A DNA stretch of 64,000 bases, taken from Lobosporangium transversale (Eukaryota > Mortierellomycota > Mortierellomycetes > Mortierellales > Mortierellaceae). Location: NCBI RefSeq assembly GCF_002105155.1, contig NW_019029038.1:124001-188000 (forward strand), written 5' to 3'. Numbering within the stretch: the stretch's first letter is position 1; the number at the start of each line of letters is the position of its first letter. Below, piece after piece: positions 22,342-33,764 of this stretch. Position numbers and translations under genes: made by a program. The notes below the pieces were generated by a model. It did not search any database and had not been told where the DNA came from. It saw nothing but the letters and a program-made list of their open reading frames with translations.

Positions 22342-25300
22342 ATGCTCGCTCTTCAGTCTGCTCCACTCCACTTGCGTGATCAAAGTAAGCAGGAGAGGCG
22401 GTTTGATCAGCCTCTTCTTTTTACTGGTTATTCAGCTACTCTTCATCATCACCACCATAACCATAACCAGAGTCATCGCCAACATCATAACCATCCACGA
22501 CATCATTCCTATCATCATCCGACCACGGTTTCTTCAGTCAACTCCATCTCCTCCTCAGCATCAACATCTCGACACCAACAGCACCAGGCACTGTTCTACC
22601 GCGAGTGTGATCTGAAACAGGATCTCTCTGTCACGAATGCAAAGATCATCATGCATCACAACTTAACCAACAACATCATCAATACCTCCAGCTCCAGTCC
22701 CAGCTCCGGCTCTAGTAACCACAGCAAGAACAGCATCCAATTTGACCCAACATACAACAACCTACCGAGTGCACCCCTCACACCGATCCAGAACTGCACC
22801 GGTCCTTATGAGGAATCAAGCCCTCTCCAGACACCTATTAAAAAGATCAATGATCGTATCGACCAAATGTCAATCGAAGACTGTTCCAAGGAGAAGATCG
22901 TTCTGATTCTGACAGGTACGGCTCAAAACAGATCAATTTTTTTTTTTTTTGTTTTTGTGTTTTTGTTTTTGTTTTATTCAGCGATGACATTATATTATGA
23001 TGTGTATTCATTGGTGGGATAGTATTGTAAGATACGTATAAAAAAAAAAAAAAAAAAAAAAAAAACATGGACTGGGTGGCTGCCAACCCAAGGGCTGGAT
23101 CGGAAAAAATGAAGCTGTGGATAGTGCTCCTTTGCAGTATCTTGTAAAAAATGTGGTGTGGAACTGGACTAAAAAAGCAGGTGGTGAATAGGTTGCTTAC
23201 ATTTACAATCCATACACCGATTGTGGCCAGTACGATGATCATTTCTTGTTCCCCTCCTACTTCTCCCCTTGCTCATTTGTTTCTTGATACCTCCATCTCT
23301 TGCTATCCTATTGCATTGTCCTACCATTTACACTTTTTTTTTTGTCTCCTTGGCACTTGTACATACATGTACACATACGCACATGTTGTCTCTTTTTATC
23401 CTCAATTGTCTGCAGGTTATCCCTCGGGAAATGCTGCATTCTCGATCGAACTCTTCCCCTCTATCTCTGCATTTAACATGTGCATCTCGGCTATTGGCCC
23501 TCACATGTTGGGGAGAAATGAGAGATTCAAAGGGGGAGGGAAATGTAGATAGACCGTGGATCAGAGGACAAGAAGTGTCCAGCCGTGTGTGGTGTAAATA
23601 CATATTTGTAATGTGGAGAGGAGGGAGGGGGGGGGCGAATAATGGCTAGAGAGCAGTGCCAGATTAGTATTTTCCTTCGTATTTTCGATGCATGGTCATG
23701 CATATGGTTTGATGTATGTCGTTATGAATACATAAACAGTTGCGGCCGCCTGGGATAGCCATGACGACAGGCGACATCCGCAGCCATGGACACAAACAGT
23801 GGAGAGAAATTGGTCAGGGCTAACCCCTATTGCATCTTTGGCCATTTGGGTTTGGCATGTCCCTGTACAGCCCTCCCAACCCCACATCTCATTCTGCATT
23901 CTATCACAACAACATCAAACACGCAAAGACACAGGCCATGTCAATGGTTCGGGGATACCCTGTAGACTTTTGTGCTTTGGTGAGAGTAAAAAATAGAGCA
24001 AAGCATGCTTGGTGGTACAATAAACCACCCCACAGACACAGACATAAACACAGAACATTGCAGACCACCTTGTGATCACTTATTCTCTTTCGTGAGTCGT
24101 AATGGAACACAAAAATAAGGGCAAGAGAGGAGCGGCTTATGAGAGCACAAAAAAAAAAAAAAAAAAAAAGTCGATGACGGCGAGTGTCTGACCCCTTTTG
24201 CCTATCCTGTTTTGCCTGCCTAGTCTATAGCCTTTTTGAAACCTGTCTATCTTTCCCAATCAGTGCCCCAACCTCTTCTGCTTCCTGCTCATCATCACTC
24301 TTTGCCTGTGTTTATGTATTCTGTGTGCGTGTTGTGCATACTTGGACTTGTCCTACGTCTTTTTTTTCTTACTATCATCTGCTTCTGATCAAAATGCAGC
24401 CCCCTGTTCTGTTTCTGTTTCCACATTACCCCACAACTTGCACACAACATAGATGCGGGAGTGATAGGATAGACAGGGGCACCTGTTCGTTTAATCATTC
24501 AATCAATAACTGGCTAATCATGACAAAAGGGACAAAAGGGACAAAAGGGACAAAAGGGGTTAACAGGCACCCACACTTTGAAAGGGAAAGAGAGCAACTC
24601 TAAAAAAGCTAATTGGATATTACAAAAAAAAAAAAAACCATGTATAACTTTTGTCATCGCCCTGGACTGGGCCTCGGAGGAAAATAAAATAATTGGACAG
24701 GGAAGGTGTGTGATCGGGATGGAGAAATGGTGTGGTGAGGATAGAGTCCAAAATTGATTGTTTTTACACACGGGAACGGTGTGTGGATGAACTGTGAGCC
24801 TCTCTTCATTACTCATTTCCCTGCAGCCTTCCCAAAAAAAAAAAAAAAAAAAAGCCAAAAAACTTTATTTTTTTTTAACCAGGGTTTACGCCTTTTTTCT
24901 GTACTATAATCAATTATTTAGGTTCATTCTGTCCAATCCATGTACACCACATTGAAATGCTTAAGGCTGCCAAAGAAACCATGGAGAAGGGCCAGGATGG
25001 AATGGGCGCAGCCATGGTTCTTGGAGGATTTGTCTCTCCCAGTCACGATGCATATGTGGGTCAGAAGCTCAAAGGAGATGCCTTGTATCTGAATTCTGAA
25101 GAACGAATGGAGCTGTGCCGTTTGCAGACTGCGGACTCTGACTGGATCGATGTTGACCCCTGGGAGGCAACTCAGAGTGAATTCTATGACTATCACAAGG
25201 TCACATCGCGTCTGCAGCAGTTCCTGCATGAACAATGTCAGTCAAGGCTCGAGAGCAAGATGCACGCCCTTCTGCAGGACCAGCAGATGCATCACAACAA

Positions 25301-25853
25301 CAATTTCATCATCAACCAAAACAACAACTGTAGCACCAGCAAAGAGATGTCACAAGGATCAGGGTCACTCGAATCAAAAAAGAATCCATTCAACATCAGG
25401 GTCGTATACATCTGTGGCGCAGACTTTGTCCTTCGAACAGGGGCACACAAACTCTTTGGAGGTCTTGTCGTAGTTGACAGGCCTCTTGGTCCTCCTTCCG
25501 GCAGACGTTCCATCCTGCTCATCAACTCTGGAGGACACATCAATGTACCAGTCTCAGACCAGGCTGATAGTAGTGAAATCTCAAACTCACTTTCACCGAC
25601 AGGATCAACATCCGGCTTGACTGTCAAAGAAAGAGTATTTCAGAAGCTGACGAAATCGTATGGAGCACACTGGTGCGAAGCCAGCATGAACAACATCTGG
25701 TGGTTACCTACGAGAAGTAGTAGCGATACTGGTGACATCAGCTCAACTCGGATACGCAAGCTGCTCACAGAAAACGACGATTGTGCGGGTTTGCTTCATC
25801 CTGCGGTTGCTAAACGTCTTCGCGAGAAGCTAGACAGCAAGAAGAACGCTTAA
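22342..25853 (+). CDS. Nicotinamide/nicotinate mononucleotide adenylyltransferase
   Basis: Two exons (22342-22915 and 24922-25853) join in frame to about 501 residues. The enzyme transfers AMP from ATP to NMN or NaMN, the last common step of NAD synthesis. The N-terminal 190 residues are low complexity, with a His-rich run (HHHHHNHNQ) and Ser/Asn runs. The Rossmann-type core follows: KIVLILTG, then, across the splice, GSFCPIHVHHIEML, which carries the HxxH nucleotidyltransferase motif. Next are VLGGFVSPSHDAY, WIDVDPWE, YICGADFV, an Asn/Gln insertion near 25290-25350, CEASMNNIWW, and the ISSTRIRKLL motif (ISSTxxR). The N-terminal extension makes it about 100 residues longer than yeast Nma1/Nma2. 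The single intron (22916-24921, about 2.0 kb) is very long for this genome and splits the glycine codon of the GSF motif. Upstream in-frame ATGs exist, but the sequence before 22342 is pyrimidine-run leader. Confidence 0.9.
24522..24559 (+). repeat. (GGGACAAAA)4 minisatellite in the NMNAT intron
   Basis: Four tandem copies of a 9-base unit lie within the 2-kb intron, about 360 bases before its 3' splice site. Confidence 0.85.
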
Positions 25854-27385
25854 GGAAACGCCGCCATGCGTTGATCGGATCTTTTCCCCCATACATCTAC
25901 TCATTACCGTAAATTATCACTTACTCTGCTGTACCCTTTTATATTTTTTGTTGTTTCAATTTTTCTTTTCTTTTCTTTCTTTCTTTTTAGAGAAAGAAGT
26001 TGTATGTAGTTGTTGAATGTGTATTAGTACGTCGACGTCTTTAGGAGCTATAATCGAGACAATGGCTTTTTTAGACCTCCGTTTTTTTCTTATTATTTCC
26101 GTTTTATTCTTTTACTTTTATTTTCTCCTTGCTTTGTAAAATAAACCGATTATTATCATTTTCATTGATGCTGCAATGTGTTTTCAGATGTATCTATTTA
26201 ATCACAAGCTTTTCTTTTTTTTTTTTTTATTTTAATGGCAATGCTGTTATGTTATATCCTAGGGTGTGTATTAGGATATAAGGATATAATAGAAGGGTGG
26301 GGAACGAAGGGCGCACGCAAGACTGGAAGACATGATAGTCAAAAGAATCCTCTGCATGCGTGTGTGTGTGTGTGGAGGAAAGCTGGACGGATTTTCTTCC
26401 TATGTAAATTATGTACATGGTACATATTCAAATGTACTCCCTATTTTTGCTTGCACACGCTTGCACACACATTTTGTGCCACAAACTTCAGTTCCGTAAG
26501 GGAGGGGCCATAAAATACAAACTAGTCAGTTTTTTTAAAAAAAACAGCCAATGTCACCAAAACCCTTAACAAGACACAGTGGATGGACCCGTTCAGTAAA
26601 CCTTAACTTTACCTTGAGCTAAATCTCCACGAGTACAACAACAATAACAATAACAAAAAAAAAAAAACATCCAACACTCCTTTATGACTTCTAAGGTGTT
26701 CTATTGTGTAATTATACATGTATCATGTAGGCGAGTTCCTATTGTAGATTGTGAACAAGCTTTTTAACTATTGTTGGTACTTTCACGTCATCAATCGAAA
26801 GGCCTGATACCAGGTACCAAAATCATAGAAAATGTAAGACCCGATAACTCATGTCTATTAAGCTGACGGACGAACGCTGCTCTATAATATGTCAAAGGAG
26901 TATAAATTAAGTTTTATTTTTATTTTTATTTTCTTAATTATTGGCTCCAATGCAAAACCTGAGAGTGATCCCAATGGGTGGTCTTGTCTAATGAGTGCTC
27001 TCTCTTGATGCTATACATACATTTTGCTGTCAAAATGCCTTTTATTTAGAACGACTATAGGGGTTCTGCAATTCATCACATTCATTAAGATTGACCTCTT
27101 CTCCGTGTTGACAAATATATTATATCTTCGTCTAAAACTTGCGGTTAAAAGTTGAGCCTTTATCTTTCGACTTGATCTTTTGGCCGTCACTAGAGATATA
27201 TACTTCTCGTAAGATCCCTAAAAAAAAAAAAAAAAAAAAAAAGTAGCAAATTAGTAACATGAAAAACTGTTCGTGTCATACGCGTTTATTTTTTTATGTT
27301 TATTATTATTATTATTATTATTCTCGACCATCTATTAATGGAACTTGTAAGTTTATATATACAATTAAGAATATGACAGATAAGC

Positions 27386-27417
<32 letters not shown>

Positions 27418-27423
27418 CATCAG
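25854..27423. other. 3' flank of NMNAT and spacer before the transposon
   Basis: No gene seen. The first 300 bases are T-rich and probably 3' UTR. There are A/T runs at 26218-26229, 27221-27242 and 27390-27417, and an ATT array at about 27301-27322. The pogo element inserted at TA 27424-27425. Confidence 0.5.
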
Positions 27424-27425
27424 TA

Positions 27426-28568
27426 CAGTGGAATCTCGATAATTGTACATTTTTGTACAAATTTCGAATTTGATATATTTCTAGGCCATTGGTTGGCTAA
27501 GAGCCTCTCAATTCAAAAATACTATTGTAAGCTGACCTCTCTATGTCAAACATGGCAGGAGGGCAGGTAAGTGACTGGCAAGTGAGGGAGATTGTAGCTA
27601 AAGGAAGGGATTGCAACTGAGGGAAGGTGATGGCGTAAGCTTGAAAAGATCTTGTGGTATTTTTTTTTTTTCTTTTGTCAATCATCAAACACGACACAAT
27701 CATAGCATCAGCCATCAAGCAAGTCCCTCTTCTCTAGTCCGTTCTATTCACGATGTCGGCTACTCTCTCGAGCAACAGACACAGCTGCAGCTGCATTGGT
27801 CCCTCTCTACCCTTAGGGCAGGGAGAGTTTAACAGCCATCTTCGCGATGGCAAAATCCCACCATCTTCGCCATGGTGATGATTGTTAGTGACCAGCGCTG
27901 TCTCTGCAGTTGGTTTTCTGTCTGCTTCGAGGCCCTCCGCAAGCAAGAAGCAATTCTACAGGCTGGACGTCCAAACTCTTTCTCAAGCAGCAGACACAGT
28001 TGCAGCTGCATTGGTCCCTCTCTACCCTTAGGGCAGGGAGAGTTTAACAGCCATCTTCGCGGTGGCAAAATCCCACCATCTTCGCCATGGTGATGATTGT
28101 TAGTGACCAGCGCTGTCTCTGCAGTTGGTTTTCTGTCTGCTTCGAGATGGAGCAAGTCTTGATCCTTTTCACTGTCGCCTCTGTCATTCTCGCTGTCAAT
28201 TGCCATAATAGTAACCACCTCAACATTTTTTCAGTCTACAGCTGATATAACATTTTGCCAGTACTCGATTCTAACTTTTTTTTTTTTTTTTTTTTTTAAT
28301 AATATTAATAATCATATTATTACTATTATCAATATTATAACATACAAGACAAAAGAAGGAGGATCCGGAGCATCCGCAGCCGCACATGGACAAGAATGTT
28401 TGGCCTTTGTTGTTCACTCACCACTCACTCCCTCATACTTATTCGATATATAACATTTAATAAATCTACAGCTCGTCACTTTATTACTTTTTCCGGGGGG
28501 CTGGGAATGTGAAAAACCAAGTCTAAAAGTACTCCTCATGGATGGCACTTTGTGTGCATTGCATTACA
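27426..28568 (+). repeat. Left terminal inverted repeat of the pogo element
   Basis: These 1143 bases pair in inverted orientation with 33765-34909. Identity runs from the terminal CAGTGG to the inner GCATTACA, after which the arms diverge. The arm includes an internal direct duplication and two homopolymer runs. Confidence 0.9.
27771..28146 (+). repeat. Direct duplication within the left TIR
   Basis: A segment of about 161 bases (27771-27931) is repeated at 27986-28146 with few changes, an offset of 215 bases. The unit contains CCATCTTCGC...GCGAAGATGG-like short inverted pieces around a CCATGG. The mirror image of the same duplication is present in the right arm (about 34190-34565). Such subterminal repeats are often transposase binding sites. 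Confidence 0.85.
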
Positions 28569-28584
28569 GTACAGCGCAAAATTC

Positions 28585-31470
28585 TCAGCGTTGGGACGAG
28601 GGTATATCTGGAAATTTAGCCATAATCTTCGCATACGTTTCTTGTTGCTCTTGATGTTTAGCTTTTGCCTCTGCTTGGTCTGCCAAAAACTGCTTCTTAT
28701 CATACTTGGTACTAGGATCTTCATAATCTGGGATCTCCGTTAGAAACAATTTGTCAGCATGCAACTGGATGATCTTTCGAGCATCGCCTTTTGCTATTGC
28801 TGCAGCAAGCATCATAACATCATGCCGTGCACCAGGAGACATATTCTGGACCCTCTCATCATAGTCTACTTGCTCTTCAGATCCATCAGTATCCATAGAA
28901 GAATCGTCATCTGAGGGTTGGATATGGACACGACTGACATAGGAGCCTCTCCTACTAGCTTTTGATATCGCGACATATTCGCCCAATTCCTCTGCATCAC
29001 TGACATATACTTCGTGATCCTCGTCATCGTCATCATCATGCTCCTGCCAATCTACATCCATAAGTTCGGCGGCGCTTGGTCTTGGGGCGAGGTACGACAG
29101 AAGTTTCTCAGTAACTAAGCCTTCTTCTTCCAGCAATTCATTGATGGCATGGTATATGATGGGTGTCCCGTCAAGGATCCTCGCAAATGGTGCAACCGTA
29201 TTCCTTAGTCTCGCTTCACGATCAGTGCGATTAAGGTCCCCGTAAGCTGCGCACACAAAAGGATCCTTAGAGCTTGGACTTGGTAGAGGGATGTTAGAAC
29301 TTGGCACAGAAAGGTTAGGACTTGGTAGAAGAGGGTAATTGCGCCCCATGTCCGTTGTCGTGTTGCCAGTGTCGTTGGTTGCGGCTTCCTGTGCTTCATT
29401 ATCGCACACTAGGGCCCAAAGCACATCTGGATCGTGCGCGACATTGCCTGAGAGCTCATTCTTTTGACGCCTACCAAAAATTGGGACATGACCAAAGCAG
29501 TTCCTGATACTCATACTTTTGACCTCGTCCCATGATCCAGCAATGATTCTCCATGCATCATAGTTAGAGACGGCATTCACCCGCCTACCATCTACATTGA
29601 AAGGGTCCAAACGCATGCTCAGAGTCTGATTCCTTACGTTGCTCTGATAGTATCGCTTAAAAACAGATATGATTCCTGCATCAAGCGGCTGCGTGACAGA
29701 AGTCGAGTTTTTTGGTAAAAAGATAACTCCGATGTTGGGGAAGCGCCGCCTGTCCTCATCCAGGAGCTTATGGCAGCCTGCATTATCAACAAGTAGCGCA
29801 ACTTTTCGCTCATTATTTTGGGCAGCAATTGATTCTTGAAACCTCTCTAGCCAACTTAAAAACACGATTCTTGTCATGTAGTCAGGGCGATGGCGAGGCT
29901 TCTTTTGGCTTCTCGTATGAGTACTGCTCAGACTTTCGTCATGATCCTCAAAATCGCTGCCATGGCCCTGAGCAGCCTCGTTCCATGGATGAATCTCTAT
30001 AAGTTCCTGAAGAATGCTATCATTATGGAAGCCTCGTGGAAGATATTTGCCTAGAAATACTCTGGTTATTACATACACTGTTTGAAATGCTTACACGCTT
30101 GAAAAATGAAAGGGGAAAAATATGAAAAATACTCTCAAACACTTACTGAGGACAAACGGCTTTCTTTTATCTGTCCCGGTAGCATTGGTACAAAGGAGTA
30201 TAGAAACCCTTGTAGACGGAATCTTTATCCCTGCCAGCTTTTCAAAGTCCAAAGTCCATGAAGATAATGTCTGGAGAAACAAGCCAGTCTCATCGGCATT
30301 ATAGATATCTTCAATGCGATACGCCTCCAAAGCAATCTTTATCTTTTCAACCTCCTCCGCAATAGCTTCCAGGTCAACTCCGCCCGCTTCTCCCATCATC
30401 TTATGGTATGTAATACCCCAATGGGCCTTGAATGAGTCGAACCACCCTGATGAAAATGAGGGCTTTGCAAATTCCAAAGGACCCAACTTTGTCACAAGCA
30501 TATCATAAACATGGCCCGCCATTATCCTCATCAACGGTTGATTGACAGGCAGTCGGCGCTCTCGAAGTATTTGAAGCAAACGGACAAGAACTACTTCCAC
30601 TGGATAAAAGGGCCGGCGGATAACTTTGAACTTATTGCCCCAATTGGCCCGCGGTTCGAGCTTGACTTTCTTTTCCCAATCGAGTAAGCGATTAATGGTA
30701 TGTCGGCGAAGGTGATGCTCCTCTTCAAACGGTCCTTGCTTTGGGAAGGAATGCTTTCCGCCAAACAGCTGATGGTTGGCTACATGACTCTTCCACATTT
30801 GAAGGATATATTCCTTCACGTCAAAGCTATGTATTTCGTACTTTGAAGTGGATGGTTTGGGCATTAAAACCACAGGCTTATTGATGCGTCCCGCAGGCCC
30901 ATGTTTAGAGCCGACAGATTGAAACCGTTGGGGGCTTTGTATAGGCTGTTGTCGGAACTGTTGTGGGGGCTGTGCCGCGGACAGCAGCGGATACTGTGGT
31001 GGTGGTGGTAGAAGGGGTGTTTGAAGCCGCTGTGTAAGTTGGGGCGCAGGAGATAGTTGATTCAGTGGTGTTGGGCGCTGCTGTTGAAGTTGTGGTGCGG
31101 GCGGCTGTAGATTGAGCGGTGGAGGGAGTTGATATGGAGTTTGCGGTGGAGGGAGGAGTGGATACTGTGCTAGTGGAAGCGGTGCAGGAAACTGTTCTGA
31201 AGATTGTGATGAAGGCAGCACGGAACTAAGCCATGGGGGATGTTGCTCTGACGAGTTTTGTTTTGATGAGCCTTGCATTGAGGAGTCTTTCTTTTGTGCA
31301 TCAAGAATCTGCTGCCTATACTTCCATAAGTCCAAAGGAGCCTCTTGAGAACTCGTGGAAAGCTGTTGAGACTTTCTATGACTAGGCGAAGCTAGCAGAT
31401 CGCTATGCATATTCGTCTCGTTGTAGTTCACAAATATCAAGCGCTGTTGAATGGGTGTTTGAGACTCCAT
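28585..31470 (-). CDS. Pogo/Tigger-type transposase (CENP-B HTH plus DDE)
   Basis: Two exons (31470-30147 and 30089-28585) join in frame to about 942 residues. Residues 1 to about 170 are Gln/Pro-rich low complexity. A CENP-B/Tc5-type DNA-binding region follows, with FSSGWFDSFKAHWGI and MGEAGGVD. The DDE_1 catalytic core has its three acidic positions: IYNADETGLF (about residue 388), ALLVDNAGCH (about 541) and TSVTQPLDAG (about 576), with 34 residues between the second and third Asp. The enzyme cuts and rejoins the element's inverted ends at TA sites. The C-terminal 300 residues are acidic and disordered, ending in a charged Lys/Gln-rich helix; this is larger than typical pogo transposases. 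The start at 31470 (MESQTPIQQ) was chosen because upstream sequence has no in-frame ATG. Both exons are open. Confidence 0.9.
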
Positions 31471-32089
31471 TGTAAATAAATGCAAATGGTAAGAAGTAGG
31501 GAGATTATGAGTGGATGAGTGAAGCAGGAATAGTTTTGTTGTAGATTGAGGATTTTTATGCCAGTATTTATTCAAGGACTGTTGCCATGTTTAAGCGCTA
31601 AATGCTGAGTTGACTCTCTGCAAACTTTGATCAAGGTTAATTAGAGATGATTGTTATGATTATTATTGGCTCATGAGTTCCAAGGCCGATATTTTCGAGT
31701 CTTGAAGCCAAAGAGATTGTTGCCAGACAGAACTTTTTATTAAAGTCTCGCCTGACCGTCACACCATGTTCTAACCTAATGAAAGTGCCCCTGAGGTGCT
31801 TGCCTCGATACGCAACACACATCGCTTTCAGAGGCCAGGTGGCTCCATGGGGCTACTTAGAGTCACAATCATCCACAATTATCAATGATATTATTATAAA
31901 TCTATCTGCGGATGGAGAGCGTGACAAAAATCGGAATTTCACGAACCTTTTTCAGCAAGTGGTGTTTGAAAGCTGTATCATTGGGCTTTATTGTGCATCT
32001 TTAGACCGGTGTCAATATTGCCAAAAGTTCCGACTTCTGAAAGGAATGTAAAAAAACAACCCGGGCAACCATTTGCCAGTGCTTCAGCC

Positions 32090-33190
32090 TTATTCGCGAC
32101 GACGTATGAAATACGAAGGGCGAGTATATTTCAGATCTTGGGGTTCTTGGGGTGAAGGCCCAGGAGGCGAAGCCTGACGCCCACGAACCGCCTCTGCCAC
32201 GCGCTGTACAAGCGGCTACGAGTAACAAGAAAACATTGAGCTGATTAATAATAGATCTAATTTATAATGCAATGTGGATCAAAGCTCGAACATGACAAGG
32301 GTACCTGCACGTCTTCCAGAATCCCAAGCCCACCACACATCCGTGAGAAAGTTGATCTATCGGTGGGCAAATGCATCCGACCAACTTCCTTCGGGATGTA
32401 TAGTGCCTCGGACCTCAACTCCATCATGTAAAATCTCATTGCTGTACCTAAAACGCATTGGCTTTATAGTGTAAAAAACATATATATGTGCATACGTAAA
32501 ATACAGATATCTGAAACCTACTTTGGACAAGCACACCAACAACCACTGGGTTATTGATGTTACCCCAGACCATCTTGTTTAAAGACAGCTTCATCATGGA
32601 GAGCAGCTTGAGATAATCAAACGATAGGAGTTTCCCAGCCTTGATCCCAGGTTTTTTCACTTCCACGAGGAGAACTGGAAAGTCATCTACCCGTGCGATG
32701 ATGTCGGGTCGGAATTCTTCCAGACTGGCATCCAGGGATGGCATCTCCTCGAGGCGAGAATCTCTAGCAGATGTTAAGACATAAATCGAGCGTTAAACGA
32801 TTTTAGGGGAAACTTTGCCGGTTGGCAGATACTTATAAATGAATTCGTGATTACATGGCAATTGTTGCTCCCAATCCATGCAGGAGCGTCTCAATTATAG
32901 GAGTAACGAAGAAATGCTGGTATGTCGCTTCATTGAGCGATTGGCCTTTCTTGGTCCCCCATATTCGATCGGTACAGGTCATATTCTGGATTACCTTGAA
33001 CGTGAGCGAATTTCTGACAGCATTTGGTGCCTTGGAAAGCTTATCCTGGAAATGCTGATAATCCTGGGTACCCGCAGTTCGGGTACATCCTTTAAGGAAA
33101 CTGCAATGTTCCTCGGGTATCCTGGTTACTTTCCTGGTCCCAAATATCTCTCCAAGAACCTGGTCACTAACCAGCGATTTAAGAATTGAT
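32090..33190 (-). CDS. Passenger protein with PD-(D/E)XK nuclease-like motif (5' end uncertain)
   Basis: Four minus-strand exons are supported: about 33190-32855, 32763-32522, 32447-32305 and 32215-32090. Their phases match. The core reads FRPDIIARVDDFPVLLVEVKKPG, a PD...(D)...ExK arrangement typical of the restriction-endonuclease-like fold. Before it lies a helix-rich stretch (EATYQHFFVTPIIETLL) and after it WGNINNPVVVGVLVQ. The protein ends PSYFIRRRE. An additional upstream exon around 33290-33500 (KKADELLYVTVFATVF) is possible, but I could not find a phase-compatible junction. The gene lies inside the pogo element, upstream of the transposase and on the same strand. It may be a captured host gene, an accessory transposition protein, or an unrelated endonuclease-fold protein. 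The family is not identified. Confidence 0.6.
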
Positions 33191-33275
33191 TTCGAAAAGA
33201 TAAAGTTGAGAGTTCTAGAGATATTACGGCAAGGGAGTTTTTAATATAAGTATCAACTCCGCATTCCACGCTCTA

Positions 33276-33310
33276 CGAACACAGTTGCGAACACAGTTGC
33301 GAACACAGTG
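33276..33310 (+). repeat. (CGAACACAGTTG)3 short tandem repeat
   Basis: Three near-perfect copies of a 12-base unit lie inside the pogo element, in or next to a possible 5' exon of the passenger gene, where they would encode repeated VFAT. Confidence 0.85.
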
Positions 33311-33764
33311 ACATACAATAACTCATCAGCTTTTTTCAAAGTCGCTTCTTTCTTCACAAATATTTCCCGCGCCTCCATTGCCTTCAACGAAACATCTACG
33401 TTATTAATAATCAAGTGTTCTTGGGAAAGGCGGCAAGATGTTGTTCCTCGGCCGACGAGATTCGTAACAATAGAGAGTCCCTATTAGTTGCATGTTAGTT
33501 GCATATTAGTTGGCAGTTCAATGTTTTTGGAATGCTATTTCAGCACTTGGCAATCTAATTGAAAGGGAGAGAACACACTTTTGAAGAGTTGCTCTTTTTC
33601 TTATTGGCAGTAATTTTATTGGCAGTAGTGAATTTAGGCATGTTGAAGAAAATGTTGATTGAGAGTGTTGGATAATTGGATAATGGGTGATTCAGCTCTT
33701 TTTATAAATAGTGCAGCGTTTATCTTTTGGAACGGTAAAGCACGGAGCTCTCGGGACAGCATAA

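Noticed and set aside
25961-25989. Pyrimidine tract ending in AG after the NMNAT stop, read as a possible 3' splice site
   Set aside because: It follows the stop codon and no coding sequence lies downstream, so it is more likely part of the 3' UTR.
27734-28218. Open frames of 70-130 codons inside both TIR arms
   Set aside because: They are identical in the two arms because the arms are identical, they have no domain, and they span the direct duplication. I treat them as non-coding TIR sequence.
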